64,000 nt of DNA, from positions 22,121,645 to 22,185,644 of the forward strand of contig OZ007506.1 in assembly GCA_963931865.1 (NCBI GenBank), in the 5' to 3' direction. Made by a program: the position numbers and the translations under genes. Shown here one piece after another: positions 11,401-20,138 of the stretch (positions within the stretch are counted from its first letter, which is position 1; every line of letters starts with the position of its first letter). The DNA is from Axinella damicornis. Lineage: Eukaryota; Porifera; Demospongiae; Axinellida; Axinellidae. Below the pieces are notes generated by a model that did not search any database, was not told where the DNA came from, and saw nothing but the letters and a program-made list of their open reading frames with translations.

Positions 11401-12981
11401 CTCAAACTGTCACAGCACCTAAAGCAGTCACACCCCAACCTCAGTGCTGAGGAGAGAGCAGCACTGGTGAAACAACAACCACGAGTAGCCAAGTGTGACG
11501 CCCAAAAGGTGCGAATCAGGCCACCAAGGGGCCAGCCAACGATACTGCAGTTCGTGCAGCCCCCCAAGGAGCAACCACAGTTCTCCACCTCATCTCCCGT
11601 ACCTGACCGTGACCCTAAGAAAAAGGGTTCGACAAGGAACTTCCCAAAATTTGACATCGAGGGAAATCTGGAGATGATCTCTTTTCGGGAGTACTTGCAG
11701 GGTATTGATGGTAAATGCAAATCGGACACAGTGGCTAAGGCGGTGGCCACAGACATGTCTAAATTCCTCAGATATGCCACGCCGGATGCTCCTTCACCCA
11801 ATTGGGAAGCTGTGACAGACCACAGAAAGCTAATGGGCTACCTTCATAAAATGGAGAAGGAGGGCAACTGTGGTCCGGAAGGCCAGTTACGCTTTCTCGA
11901 TTCCGTCAACCATGCCCTTCGTTACGCTGAATGCATGATCTTTTCTGAAGAGGAGTCCACTCTCCACGTACGCTCTGCAAAAGCTGAAAAGCGCATACAA
12001 GCGTGGAAGACAACGCTGAGGAAGAAGAAGAGACTCCATCAAGAGGAGAACATGGAGGAGTTTTCCTCAAAACCAATCTCCCTCAACGAAGTGACATCAG
12101 TTGTTGAAAGCAGGGCGATGTGGGCAAGATATGCTAATGTCACCCAGAGAATGAGAAGGGGGGAGGAGGTGACCAAGGAAGATGCAAAGGTCTGTCTGAT
12201 GGCAGTGGCATCCCTCCTCCTCTTCTCTGGGTGGCAGCGGCCAGGGGCAGTGGAAAACTGCACCATGGAAGAGTTTGGCAGAAGGAGGCTGGTGCAAGAT
12301 GATAGTGGGAGGAAGACCATAGTCATCAGGGTCTTAAAGCATAAGACAGCCTTGTCAGGGCCAGCAAAACTCGTCGTTGACTTTTCCCACTTTGAAAAAC
12401 TACTCACATACGTCGATGTGGTGCGGCCCGTTCTCGACCCTGAGGGGAGGTCACCACTCCTGCTCGTGAGGCCGGGTGGCATTCCCCTCACTCAAACCAG
12501 CAGACACATTCGTGAAGTAGGGCAAATACTTAAGTTTGAAACCCCAACAGCCAGCAGGGCGAGGAGAATTGGTGGCACAGTAACGCACAAGAAGGCCACG
12601 GGTGCTGAGCACCGCCTCATAACTAAACAGCTGAGCCACAGCCGTGCTGTCCACGAAAAATACTATGAGGCTATCACAAGCACAGGTGACGCGGCTAAAG
12701 CATTTCAGGTGATGGAACGCCTTCGGAAAGGTGAGGCAGTTCAAACACAGCAACGAAAGAGGGTTCCATACAGTGACGAGGAGAAGGCTTTAGTTGTCCA
12801 GTACTTTGCAAACGCCATTCGTGCAGAAAGCACCCCATCGCTCGGGGAGTGTGACGAATTTCTCCATGGTTCTGGCATGAACCGAGACAAGAAGAGCGTT
12901 CAGGACAGAGTAAAAAACATTATAAAGAATAAGAAAAATGAGAGAAAGGAGAGAAAGAAGACAGACAAAGAGCACGACTAG
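2464..12981 (+). CDS. Composite SET-domain / Crypton-like tyrosine recombinase gene, 42 exons
   Basis: Hand-built exon model: 2464-2482, 2589-2640, 2705-3179, 3310-3447, 3510-3554, 3614-3655, 4190-4369, 4432-4476, 4536-4574, 4637-4675, 4738-4782, 4842-4883, 5029-5086, 5147-5188, 5383-5438, 5899-6078, 6141-6185, 6243-6281, 6427-6484, 6545-6586, 6781-6836, 7150-7186, 7327-7371, 7505-7545, 7664-7720, 7802-7825, 7895-7981, 8055-8180, 8253-8285, 8352-8387, 8492-8546, 8608-8652, 9048-9158, 9416-9480, 9548-9607, 9726-9794, 10193-10216, 10341-10415, 10679-10750, 10949-11003, 11067-11155, 11296-12981. Every intron is GT-AG except the one after 11155, which is GC-AG (GCAAGC). All phases agree, no internal stop appears, and the total is 4629 nt (1542 aa). 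Domains by residue: SET ~45-170, Pro-rich ~183-527, C2HC finger 784-804, C2H2 finger 1005-1027, tyrosine recombinase ~1150-1440, Myb-like ~1470-1535. A chromatin or DNA-binding nuclear protein is inferred. An upstream non-coding exon, skipped exons or alternative splicing cannot be excluded. Confidence 0.75.
2480..2563 (+). repeat. 42-bp tandem duplication containing the first 5' splice site
   Basis: Two identical 42-bp units start at 2480 and 2522. Each carries CCGGTAAGC, so the donor of exon 1 is duplicated. Use of the second donor would bring in an in-frame TAG. Confidence 0.85.
2705..3179 (+). CDS. SET-domain exon (KMT5A/SETD8-like methyltransferase domain)
   Basis: This third exon encodes residues 24-182 and contains a whole SET domain. 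KGRGV (53-57) is the AdoMet-loop motif, NHA (125-127) is the usual NHS/NHC site, and GEELTWDYG (159-167) is the C-terminal catalytic motif with the tyrosine present. The ...WLMKK ending resembles KMT5A, which monomethylates histone H4 Lys20; most other SET families have a cysteine-rich post-SET, absent here. The exon is preceded by a pyrimidine-rich TTTAG acceptor and followed by GTAAGT. The Ser-to-Ala change after NH is unusual, so activity is uncertain. The exon before it (2589-2640) supplies an acidic Ser-rich leader. Confidence 0.85.
3262..3720 (+). repeat. Tandem exon+intron units encoding proline-rich micro-exons (first block)
   Basis: Units of ~100 bp repeat. A ~60-bp intron (GTAATA ... 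GACTGTATAACAGG ... AATTCCTGTAG) is followed by a 42-138-nt exon. Exons 3310-3447, 3510-3554 and 3614-3655 encode KKTGPS/PTSPPLP-type segments, all whole codons in phase 0. The last unit decays at ~3713, where CTGTAG has become CTGTAT. Confidence 0.85.
3761..6868 (+). repeat. 1.7-kb / 1.4-kb tandem duplication inside the gene
   Basis: 3761-5469 and 5470-6868 are near-identical. Each holds a 180-nt Pro-rich exon (4190-4369; 5899-6078), a run of proline micro-exons, then three exons of 58, 42 and 56 nt. The last encodes PRKRKRPLIADFF, an NLS-like basic stretch. The first copy has five micro-exons and the second two, which accounts for the ~310-bp length difference. A further ~80-bp block (TTCATTTTATTTTTATTGGA...) repeats at 3909, 4910, 5619 and 6308. 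Confidence 0.88.
9048..9158 (+). CDS. Exon encoding a C2HC (UBZ4/Rad18-like) zinc finger
   Basis: Exon 33 of the composite gene. CPICDKEDIPLA then HIRHC gives C784, C787, H800, C804 (C-x2-C-x12-H-x3-C), the spacing of UBZ4 ubiquitin-binding fingers as in RAD18 and related repair proteins. Acceptor TTCCTAG and donor GTACGT are good, and both junctions are phase 1. The family assignment is from motif spacing only; a plain C2HC DNA- or protein-binding finger is the alternative. Confidence 0.65.
9182..9386 (-). mobile_element. MITE with tRNA-like boxes inside an intron
   Basis: Diverged second copy of the 1974-2191 element. It has GTTAACGGTTTGCATGCGGG at the left, TGCATGCAAAGAGTTAG at the right, and on the minus strand TGGTGTAGTCC and GGTTCGAATCC. 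It sits wholly within the intron between exons 9048-9158 and 9416-9480. A partial third copy is at ~10070-10171. Confidence 0.65.
9541..10415 (+). repeat. Tandemly duplicated acidic micro-exons (LLVSSEDE type)
   Basis: Exons 9548-9607, 9726-9794, 10193-10216 and 10341-10415 and their introns are copies of one unit. Three start QPCSSRG/RA and all end in (S)EDE or VDE followed by GTTAGT. All are phase 0, so each duplication adds whole codons. Intron pieces (GGACGGAAAATTCA..., GTGGACTACACCACAGG) are duplicated with them. Confidence 0.8.
9835..10062. mobile_element. ~228-bp MITE with 35-bp perfect inverted ends
   Basis: ATATGAAGGGCTGAGAACCA... at 9832 is repeated as its exact reverse complement ending at 10063, about 35 bp each. 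The sister intron at 9646-9662 shows the uninterrupted site (CTACTATGTACAC), so the insertion lies at a TA-rich target and the element landed after the intron had duplicated. Confidence 0.85.
11296..12981 (+). CDS. Terminal exon: C2H2 finger + Crypton-like tyrosine recombinase + Myb-like tail
   Basis: A 561-codon exon. It opens with an acidic stretch and a C2H2 finger (C1005, C1010, H1022, H1027). The core has tyrosine-recombinase landmarks: box I arginine in SGWQRPGAVEN (R1296), a VLKHKT beta-hairpin lysine (K1329), SRARR at the HxxR position (1401-1405), LSHSRAVHEKYYE with the box II histidine (H1429) and candidate nucleophiles Y1437/Y1438. This is the fold used by Crypton DNA transposons and by host proteins derived from them. 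The usual HxxR histidine appears replaced, so catalysis may be lost. The tail (PYSDEEKALVVQYF ... SVQDRVKNIIKNKK) resembles the Myb/SANT-like end of such proteins and finishes in a lysine-rich stretch. The reading frame is intact over 1.7 kb, which argues for selection. Confidence 0.85.
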   Translation, partial: KDEESDADQVVRKVYADKRYPKFCPVEGCQTTRPLLKLSQHLKQSHPNLSAEERAALVKQQPRVAKCDAQKVRIRPPRGQPTILQFVQPPKEQPQFSTSSPVPDRDPKKKGSTRNFPKFDIEGNLEMISFREYLQGIDGKCKSDTVAKAVATDMSKFLRYATPDAPSPNWEAVTDHRKLMGYLHKMEKEGNCGPEGQLRFLDSVNHALRYAECMIFSEEESTLHVRSAKAEKRIQAWKTTLRKKKRLHQEENMEEFSSKPISLNEVTSVVESRAMWARYANVTQRMRRGEEVTKEDAKVCLMAVASLLLFSGWQRPGAVENCTMEEFGRRRLVQDDSGRKTIVIRVLKHKTALSGPAKLVVDFSHFEKLLTYVDVVRPVLDPEGRSPLLLVRPGGIPLTQTSRHIREVGQILKFETPTASRARRIGGTVTHKKATGAEHRLITKQLSHSRAVHEKYYEAITSTGDAAKAFQVMERLRKGEAVQTQQRKRVPYSDEEKALVVQYFANAIRAESTPSLGECDEFLHGSGMNRDKKSVQDRVKNIIKNKKNERKERKKTDKEHD

Positions 12982-13376
12982 GCTTCCAAACAAAAACATG
13001 TTATCTTAAGTCACCCAAACCATTATGTTATCTTCATGTTACCTACTCCACTTACTGAACAAACAACCACGTTACCAGACCCCATTCATCCAATGGATTC
13101 CATTGATCCAACTTGATATTACTTGTAACTAGTCACCTTGCAACCAACAATTCGATTGAGGGCACACCTATATGAAACCTGCTGGTATACTGAAATGCTA
13201 ATCTAACCAATAATAATAATTAAACATTGCTAACACTTAATAACCATCCATGACATCATCTCCACATTCTTAAGCCTTGGTTGTGCTGTTTAGTTCAGTT
13301 TCCACTGAAGAAGATCTCCGGATCGAAACGTTTGGACTTACCATTAAAGTCTGTTGTCCTTGCTACGAATAAGCTC

Positions 13377-13382
13377 AATAAA
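13377..13382 (+). terminator. Candidate polyadenylation signal AATAAA
   Basis: First canonical AATAAA on the + strand after the stop at 12981, giving a ~400-nt 3' UTR. The sequence just upstream (CTGAAGAAGATCTCCGGATC) looks like part of a dispersed repeat, so the signal could belong to that instead. Confidence 0.4.
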
Positions 13383-13730
13383 TCCTCTCGCAATAGTACT
13401 ACGTAGCAATGAGCCCATACAATTTCACTTAATAACCAGTTAACCATTAATGATAATCAATTAATCAGTATTAATAACTAACCACTACTGAAAATTAACC
13501 ACAAATAATAATTTATAACTAACCACTAATGACAACTACTTATCTACTAAACCTACGAGGGACGTTCCATAACCAGCTTAGGGCTAGGTAGCATGAGGGA
13601 CATTCCAGAAATATCCTTATGCAACACAGCTTACATACATCAGTAAATATTGTATGGCAAGAAAGATCAGCAGCAGAAGCTGCTATACCACAATAATATG
13701 GTTCAAGTACACTGGATAGAACCATACTTA

Positions 13731-13890
13731 ACCCATTGCACCCCGTAGCAGCCAAATGAGCCCTGAGAATACCCATAAGCCCATAAGAATTTATATAGGG
13801 GGTTTAATATTAGGCGTTAATACTTTGTACATGCTCTCCTGCTTCTTAAGATGTTTGCAGTAGTAGGAAATGAGATAATAATACTAGTGG
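13731..13890 (+). repeat. Dispersed repeat, copy 1 (uninterrupted)
   Basis: The segment from ACCCATTGCACCCCGTAGCA to GTTTGCAGTAGTAGGAAATGA matches 40149-40276 plus 40878-40902. It lacks the 601-bp MITE found there and so preserves the empty site. Confidence 0.75.
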
Positions 13891-14097
13891 AATGCAGGTC
13901 ATTGGAGGGCGACCCTTAGCGAAGTGTATGCCATGCCTGCACATGGAGCAGTTGCATAATTTCCCATGACTCATCAGAATATGACTGGGCAATGGGCACA
14001 CTCTTAGTTATCATTAAGGCTTTCCAAGTAGCAGTATCAGCTGAGGTGTTGATTCAATTCTCAACTTGCTTAGAGTAGCTAGTACAAACTCATTGTA

Positions 14098-14905
14098 ATC
14101 ATAATTAATCCAATTAGCACCACGCTAATCCAAATAACACCTAAGTAATCCAATTAGCAACGAATTAATCCAATTAGCACTGATTAAACCAAGTAGCACC
14201 TCATTAATCCAATCGGCACTCAATCAAATCAGCACTAATTAATTCCAGTCAGCATTAAAAATCCTAATTATTCCAATTAGCACCAATTAAACCAAATAAC
14301 ACCTAAGTAATCCAATCAGAAACTAATCAATCCAATTAGCACCTAAATAAATCAATTAGACCCTAATTTATCCAATTAGCATTAATTAATCCAATTTGCA
14401 CCTCTGTGTAATCCAATCAGCACTAATTAGTCCAATTAGCCCCTAATTAATCCAATCAGCACCAATCAATCCAATTAGCACCAAATTAATCCAATCAGCA
14501 GTAATCAATCCAATTAGCACCTAATTAATCCAATCAGCCCTAATCACTGCAATTAGCACCCAATTAATCTATTTAGCACCAATTGAACCAATTAGCACCA
14601 ATTAATCCAATTAGCCCATTAGTCAATCCAATCAGCACTAATTAATGCAATCAGAACATAATCAATCCAATCAGCACTAATTGATGCAATTAGCAACTAA
14701 TTAATCTAATCAGCACCAATTACACAAATAAATTCGTACCAATTAGATTCTAAATAAACCAATTAGTTCCTAATCAATCCAATCAGGACTAATTCATCCA
14801 ATTAGCACCCAATTAATCTAATCAGCACCTAAAAAATCTAATTAGCAACCTGTAAACCAATTAGCACTAATAAATCCTATTAGCACCTAATTTATCAAAA
14901 CTAAT
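14098..14905 (+). repeat. Degenerate ~15-bp minisatellite (TAATCCAATTAGCAC)
   Basis: About fifty imperfect copies of AATCCAATTAGCACC-like units, with AGC/ACT variants and irregular spacing. It is very AT-rich and non-coding. It grades into TAATTAATTAACCAC simple sequence to ~15030. Confidence 0.9.
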
Positions 14906-15039
14906 CAACTAACTCACTAACTAATCAATTAACTAGTAATTAATTAACTAATCTAAATAAATAGTTGATTGATCAATCAGCTAATTAATTAATTAATTAA
15001 CCACCAATTAATTAACCACTAATTAATTAACCCTAACCA

Positions 15040-15341
15040 CTACAGGGACGTATTTCAATAAGAAAAACTAAGGGACAATTTCAATGGACGTTCTGTTTCG
15101 GGAAACAGGATCCCAGAGGGACATTCCAAAATACCTGGGGACGTTACAACTTAACCCTAAGAAATTTTGAGGGACTTAAAACTAGGATGAGGGACGTTCT
15201 GCCACCATATGGGACGATAAACGGAGGGACTTTCCGGAACCTCCGGGGACGTAAAGGGATACCGAAACGTCTCTGAGAGGATCTTCGGGGACTGAAAATC
15301 GGCTCGAGGGACTGAACCGGGGACAAAGTTTATAGCCCTAA
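15040..15341 (+). repeat. GGGAC-motif cluster bordering the 8-kb array
   Basis: About a dozen GAGGGAC / GGGGACG words occur at irregular 15-35-bp spacing, ending in CCCTAACCCTAACCC. The same word is scattered through the adjoining 8008-bp units and is dense again at their right ends (22960-23349). Confidence 0.7.
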
Positions 15342-18300
15342 CCCTAACCCTTGACTATATCTTACTCTGACCCAAAGTCGCTAACCCCACTAACCCCAAT
15401 GGCTTCTACACCTCCCCCCTTTCATCCCCCGCAGTTCAAACTTGGCACACGGGAGGACACACCTCTTGGCTACCTAACCCCGAAGGATAATCACCAAACC
15501 CCACTGTGGATCACGAACCCCAAGGGGTTAAGTAGCACGTCCTCGAGATTCCTATTTTGTGATGGTCTACGGCACATAAAATGCCCCGTATCATTGAAAC
15601 CGAGATACCCTGGGCTTCCAGTTTTGCAGTACCATTACATCATCCTTAAGAGCACCCAACCCCACAGTTTGGTGCTCGTCCCCGCTTTATCAGCCGAACC
15701 CCGGCTGTTTAACTGAGGGACTCTGCGAGGGACGCTGACTCAGATCACCTCCATTTTAACAGAACTGATTCATCACTGCATGCTGACACCAGATTGGCAA
15801 TCTTAACATTCCAGCGTTTGTGCATTCCGAACCCCGGCTGTTTTCGTGAGGGACATTTTCAACCTAAAAGCCCCGATTCAACCAAAATGGTGCGTCACGA
15901 CTTGCTGATCCAAGATTTGGCAATCATTCCTTTCTGCGATGCTTAGATTCGGGGTAACTAGCTATAAACGGAGGGACATTTCAACAAAATGCCACCCCAC
16001 TATTTGAAAAATGGGTCCTGAATGACTGACACAGCAATCTCTATGCACCGACAGTGGTTCACCTTGCCATTGGCCTAAGCTCGCTATTTCTGGGGTAAAT
16101 TTTGTCCAACGGATGCTTTTCACCTCTCCTGACCCTAGTCCAAGCTACAAAGCAGCCAGTAGATGCTTTGCCGCTGTCCCCACCCAATCCCACAGTTTTC
16201 AAGTCTATCCCAGCTTTCGTTCCGGGTTTACAGCCTATCCCCATCTCTGAAAGAAAATTTTGGATTTCGCAACGTTGCAAGCCTGTGACCAATCCGACGG
16301 ATTTTCTGCTCCCAGAAGGGTTTACTTTCGGTCTTATGGCACTTCAAAGGAGGGACAATGTCACACGGAGTGTCCCTCTCGTATCTTTGCAACCACTGAC
16401 CTAGAGGATCTCAAATTTCTATCATCGCAATAGATCTTATGTATCTACTGGCTCGTCAGATTTGGTGTTTATCCCCACATTGTAAATGGAGCCCCAGCCT
16501 ATTATGCGAGGGACACAACTTAGTGGCATAAATATGATGGTTTGTGGCCATATAATGCCCCGTATCTTTGTAACCAAGCTACACTGGGCTTCCAGTTTTG
16601 CAGTGCGATTACATTATCTTTACATGCACCCAACCACATAATTTGGTATTCGTCTCCACTTAATCAGCCAAACCCCGGCAATTTAATTGAGGGACTCTGG
16701 GAGGGACACTGCCCCATTTTAATACAACTGGTTCACCTCATTGTGCTGACCCCAGAATGGCAATCTTAACATTCCTGGGTTTGTACATTCCGAACCCCGG
16801 CTGTTTAAGTGAGGGACATTTTCAAAGTAGCCCTAATCCATGTTACAAAGGAGCCAGTAGATGCTTTGCCACCGTCCCAACCCAATCCCACAGTTTTCAA
16901 GTCTATACGAGTTTTCGTTCCGGGTTTACAGCCTATCCCCATCTCTGAAAGAAAATTTCGGATTTCGCAATGTTACTTCCATGTGACCATTCCTGCAAAT
17001 TTTCTTCCACCAGATGGGTTTCCTTTAGGTCTTATGGCACTTCAAAGGAGGGACAATTTCACGCGGAGTGTCCCTCTCGCATCTTTGCTACCATTGGTCT
17101 ATAGGATCTCAAATTTCAACCATCACAATAGCTCTTATGTGTCTACTGGCTCGTCAGATTTGGTGTTTATTCCCACCTTGTAAATGGAGTCCCAGCCTAT
17201 TATGCGAGGGACACAACTTAGTGGCATAATTGTGATGGTCTATGGCCATATAATGCCCAGTATCTTTGTAACCAAGCTACCAGTTTTGCAGTGAAATTAC
17301 ATCATACTTACATACACCCAACCCCATAGCTTGGCATTCGTCATCACTTTATCAGCCGAACCCCGGCAGTTTAACTGAGGGACTCTGGGAGGGACACTGA
17401 CTCAGATGAACCCCATTTTACTAGAACTGGTTCACCTCCACGTGCTGACCCCAGATTGGCAATCTTAACATTCCAGGGTTTGTGCATTCCGAACCCCGGC
17501 TGTCTAAGTGAGGGACATATTCAAAGTAGCCCTAATCCATGCTACAAAGGAGCCAGTAGATGCATTCCCACCGTCCCAACCCAATCCTACAGTTTTCAAG
17601 TCTATACGAGTGTTCGTTTCGGGTTTACAGCCTATCCCCATCTCAGAAAGAAAATTTCGGATTTCGCAACGTTACCTGCCTATGACCAATCCTGCACATT
17701 TTCTGCTCCCAAAAGGGTTTCCTTTAGGTCTTATGGCACTTCAAAGGAGGGACAATTTCACACGGAGTGTCCCTCTCGTATCTTTGCTACCATTGGTCTA
17801 TAGGATCTCAAATTTCAACCATCGCAATAGCTCTTATGTGTCTACTGGCTCGTCAGATTTGGTGTTTATTCCCACCTTGTAAATGGAGTCCCAGCCTATT
17901 ATGCGAGGGACACAACTTAGTGGCATAGTTGTGATGGTCTATGGCCATATAATGCCCCGTATCTTTGTAACCAAGCTACTAGTTTTGCAGTGCGATTACA
18001 TCATACTTACATGCTCCCAACCCCATAGTTTGGCATTCGTCATCACTTTATGAGCCGAACCCCGGCAGTTTAACTGAGGGATTCTGGGAGGGACACTGAC
18101 TCAGATCAACCCCATTTTACTAGAACTGGTTCACCTCAACGTGCTGACCCCAGATTGGCAATCTTAACATTCCAGGATTTGTGCATTCCGAACTACGGCT
18201 GTTTACATGAGGGACATTTTCAAAGTAACCCTAATCCATGCTACAAAGGAGCCAGTAGATGCTTTGCCGCTGTCCCCACCTTATCCTACAGTTTTCAAGT

Positions 18301-19100
18301 CTACCCAAGTGTTTGTTCCGCGTTTACAGCCTATCCCTATCTCAGAAAGAAAATTTCGGATTTCACAACGTTACCTGCCTGTGACCAATCATGCAGATGT
18401 TCTTCTACCAGAAGGGTTTCCTTTAGGTCTTATGGCACTTCAAAGGAGGAACAATTTTACAGGGAGTGTCCCTGTTGTATCTTTGCAACCATTGGCCTAG
18501 AGCATCTCAAATTTCTACCATCGCAATAGCTCTTATGTGTCTAGTGGTTCGTCAGATTTGGTGTTTTCCCCACCTTGTAAATGGCCTATTATGCGAGGGA
18601 CACAACTTAGTAGTCTATCGCCATATAATGCCCCATATCTTTGAAACCAAGCTACCCTGGGCCAGTTTTGCAGTGCGATTACATCATCCTTACATGCACA
18701 CACCCCCATAGTTTTGCATTCGTCTCCACTTTATCAGCCGAACCCCGGCAGTTTAACTGAGGGACACTGGGAGGGTGGCCAGTTATTTTGCCGAATGTGT
18801 ACCTCAGTGTCCCTCTCAAAATTAGTTGAGGTCATGTGGTTATACAGACCAAACTAGGGTGGCAGGTAGAGGTGGAGTTACTCGATTGATTTCCTCTAAT
18901 GTGGTTAGGTTTCCTAATTTGTGATGGTCTATGGCACATATAATGCGCCATATCTTTGTAACCAAGCTACCCTGGGCTTCCAATTTTGCAGTACCATTAC
19001 ACCATCCTTAAAAGCACCCAAGTCCACCGTTTGGCATTCGTCCCCACTTTATCAGCCAAACCCCGGCAGTTTAACTGAGGGACACTCTCAGAGGGGAGGG
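15342..19100 (+). repeat. ~700-bp subrepeats within the 8-kb unit
   Basis: Imperfect copies begin near 15559, 16543, 17232, 17934, 18611 (short) and 18924. Recurring words are GATGGTCTATGGCCATATAATG, GAACCCCGGCTGTTTAA, GAGGGACATTTTCAAAG and GTCTACTGGCTCGTCAG. Open frames recur at the subrepeat period but differ in length and are not conserved as protein. The block recurs at +8008 and +16016. An inverted fragment of the same family lies at ~20026-20105. Confidence 0.85.
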
Positions 19101-19171
19101 GACGACTCTGGACAGGATTTGTATGTTAAAACATGTATATCAATATCATGCCACCACATCCACTCTCACAG

Positions 19172-19835
19172 GTTTTATGCAGCAGAGATCACTTTGGCAC
19201 TAAATTACCTGCATAGTCTGAACGTTCTCTACCGTGACCTCAAGACCGAGAACATCCTGCTGAGTGCCACTGGACATATTATGCTTACTGACTTCGGACT
19301 CTGCGAGGAGAACCTGAAGTTTGGAGAGACAACAGCAACTGTTTGTGGAACACCAGAATACATGGCTCCCGAGATGGTCATGAAGCATAATTACGGGTGG
19401 CCAGTCGATTGGTGGTGTCTGGGGATAGTGATATTTGAAATGCTGTGTGGATCACACCCTTTTTATGACTGGAGTGGGTCCACGCGTACGAACATTTTGA
19501 ATAAGCCTCTGTTGATCCCTTTGCACATTAGTGGATGTGCTCGTGACCTCCTGAAGGGGTTACTTAGGAGGGAGGCAACCCAGCGGCTGGGCTCAGTCAC
19601 TTCAGAAGCGAAGGACATCACTGGGCACGCATTCTTTAAAAGCATTAATTGGGATGATCTCTACCACAAACGTATCGAACCTCCTTTCAAACCAAATGTG
19701 AGTGGTGATCTTGACCTGAAACAGTTTGACCCGGAGTTCACAACACGGGAGTTCACTCCCGAAACAATCAGTGTGACTGATTACACGGATGACGCATTTG
19801 CTGGTTTCTCTTACCTTCCTCCGTACAAAGTTTAA
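19172..19835 (+). pseudogene. SGK-like AGC kinase, isolated last exon (unit 1)
   Basis: After a CTCTCACAG acceptor the exon encodes 220 residues of an AGC kinase. It has YRDLKTENIL (catalytic loop), DFGLC, TVCGTPEYMAPE (activation-loop Thr and APE), VDWWCLG, and an AGC tail with VTDY (turn region) and FAGFSYLPP (hydrophobic motif). FSYxPP is typical of serum/glucocorticoid-regulated kinases. The glycine loop, VAIK lysine and helix-C glutamate are missing. Upstream sequence is the 700-bp repeat, so no N-lobe exon is in reach. The exon has no stop or frameshift, so it is either a recent capture or the 3' end of a gene whose rest was lost. An open frame extending upstream to 18921 reads through repeat sequence and is not kinase. 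Confidence 0.8.
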
Positions 19836-20138
19836 CTCTTAAGGTGTTTACATGTGGTCTGATATGATTTCAATGCATCAATTGGTATATTCATTGTTGT
19901 GTGTTTTGATTTGGGGATAGGAGTGTCCCTTTTTATAATTGGTCCAGTACCCGAAATGGCATTATATCTTGAGTGCTAAAGTTCAGTGCACACTTACGGC
20001 TGATTTACAAATACGTCACTAAGCTGTGTCCCTCGCATAATAGACTGGGGCCCCATTCACAAGGTGAGGATAAACACCAAATCTGATGAGCCAGTAGACA
20101 CATTACAGATGTTGCCGTGGTAGACATCCCCTCATAGC

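Noticed and set aside
11286..12753. Minus-strand frames of 100-171 codons opposite the recombinase exon
   Set aside because: They lie opposite a long conserved coding exon and have no recognisable protein content.
15351..19100. Recurring frames of 75-124 codons (starting MRDIFK, MAILTF or MSNGCF) in the 8-kb units
   Set aside because: They follow the ~700-bp subrepeats, overlap in different frames and carry no domain. Differences among copies look neutral rather than protein-conserving.
18921..19835. A 304-residue kinase protein starting at 18921
   Set aside because: The first ~83 residues are translated subrepeat; kinase homology starts exactly at a splice acceptor at 19172. I annotate only the exon.
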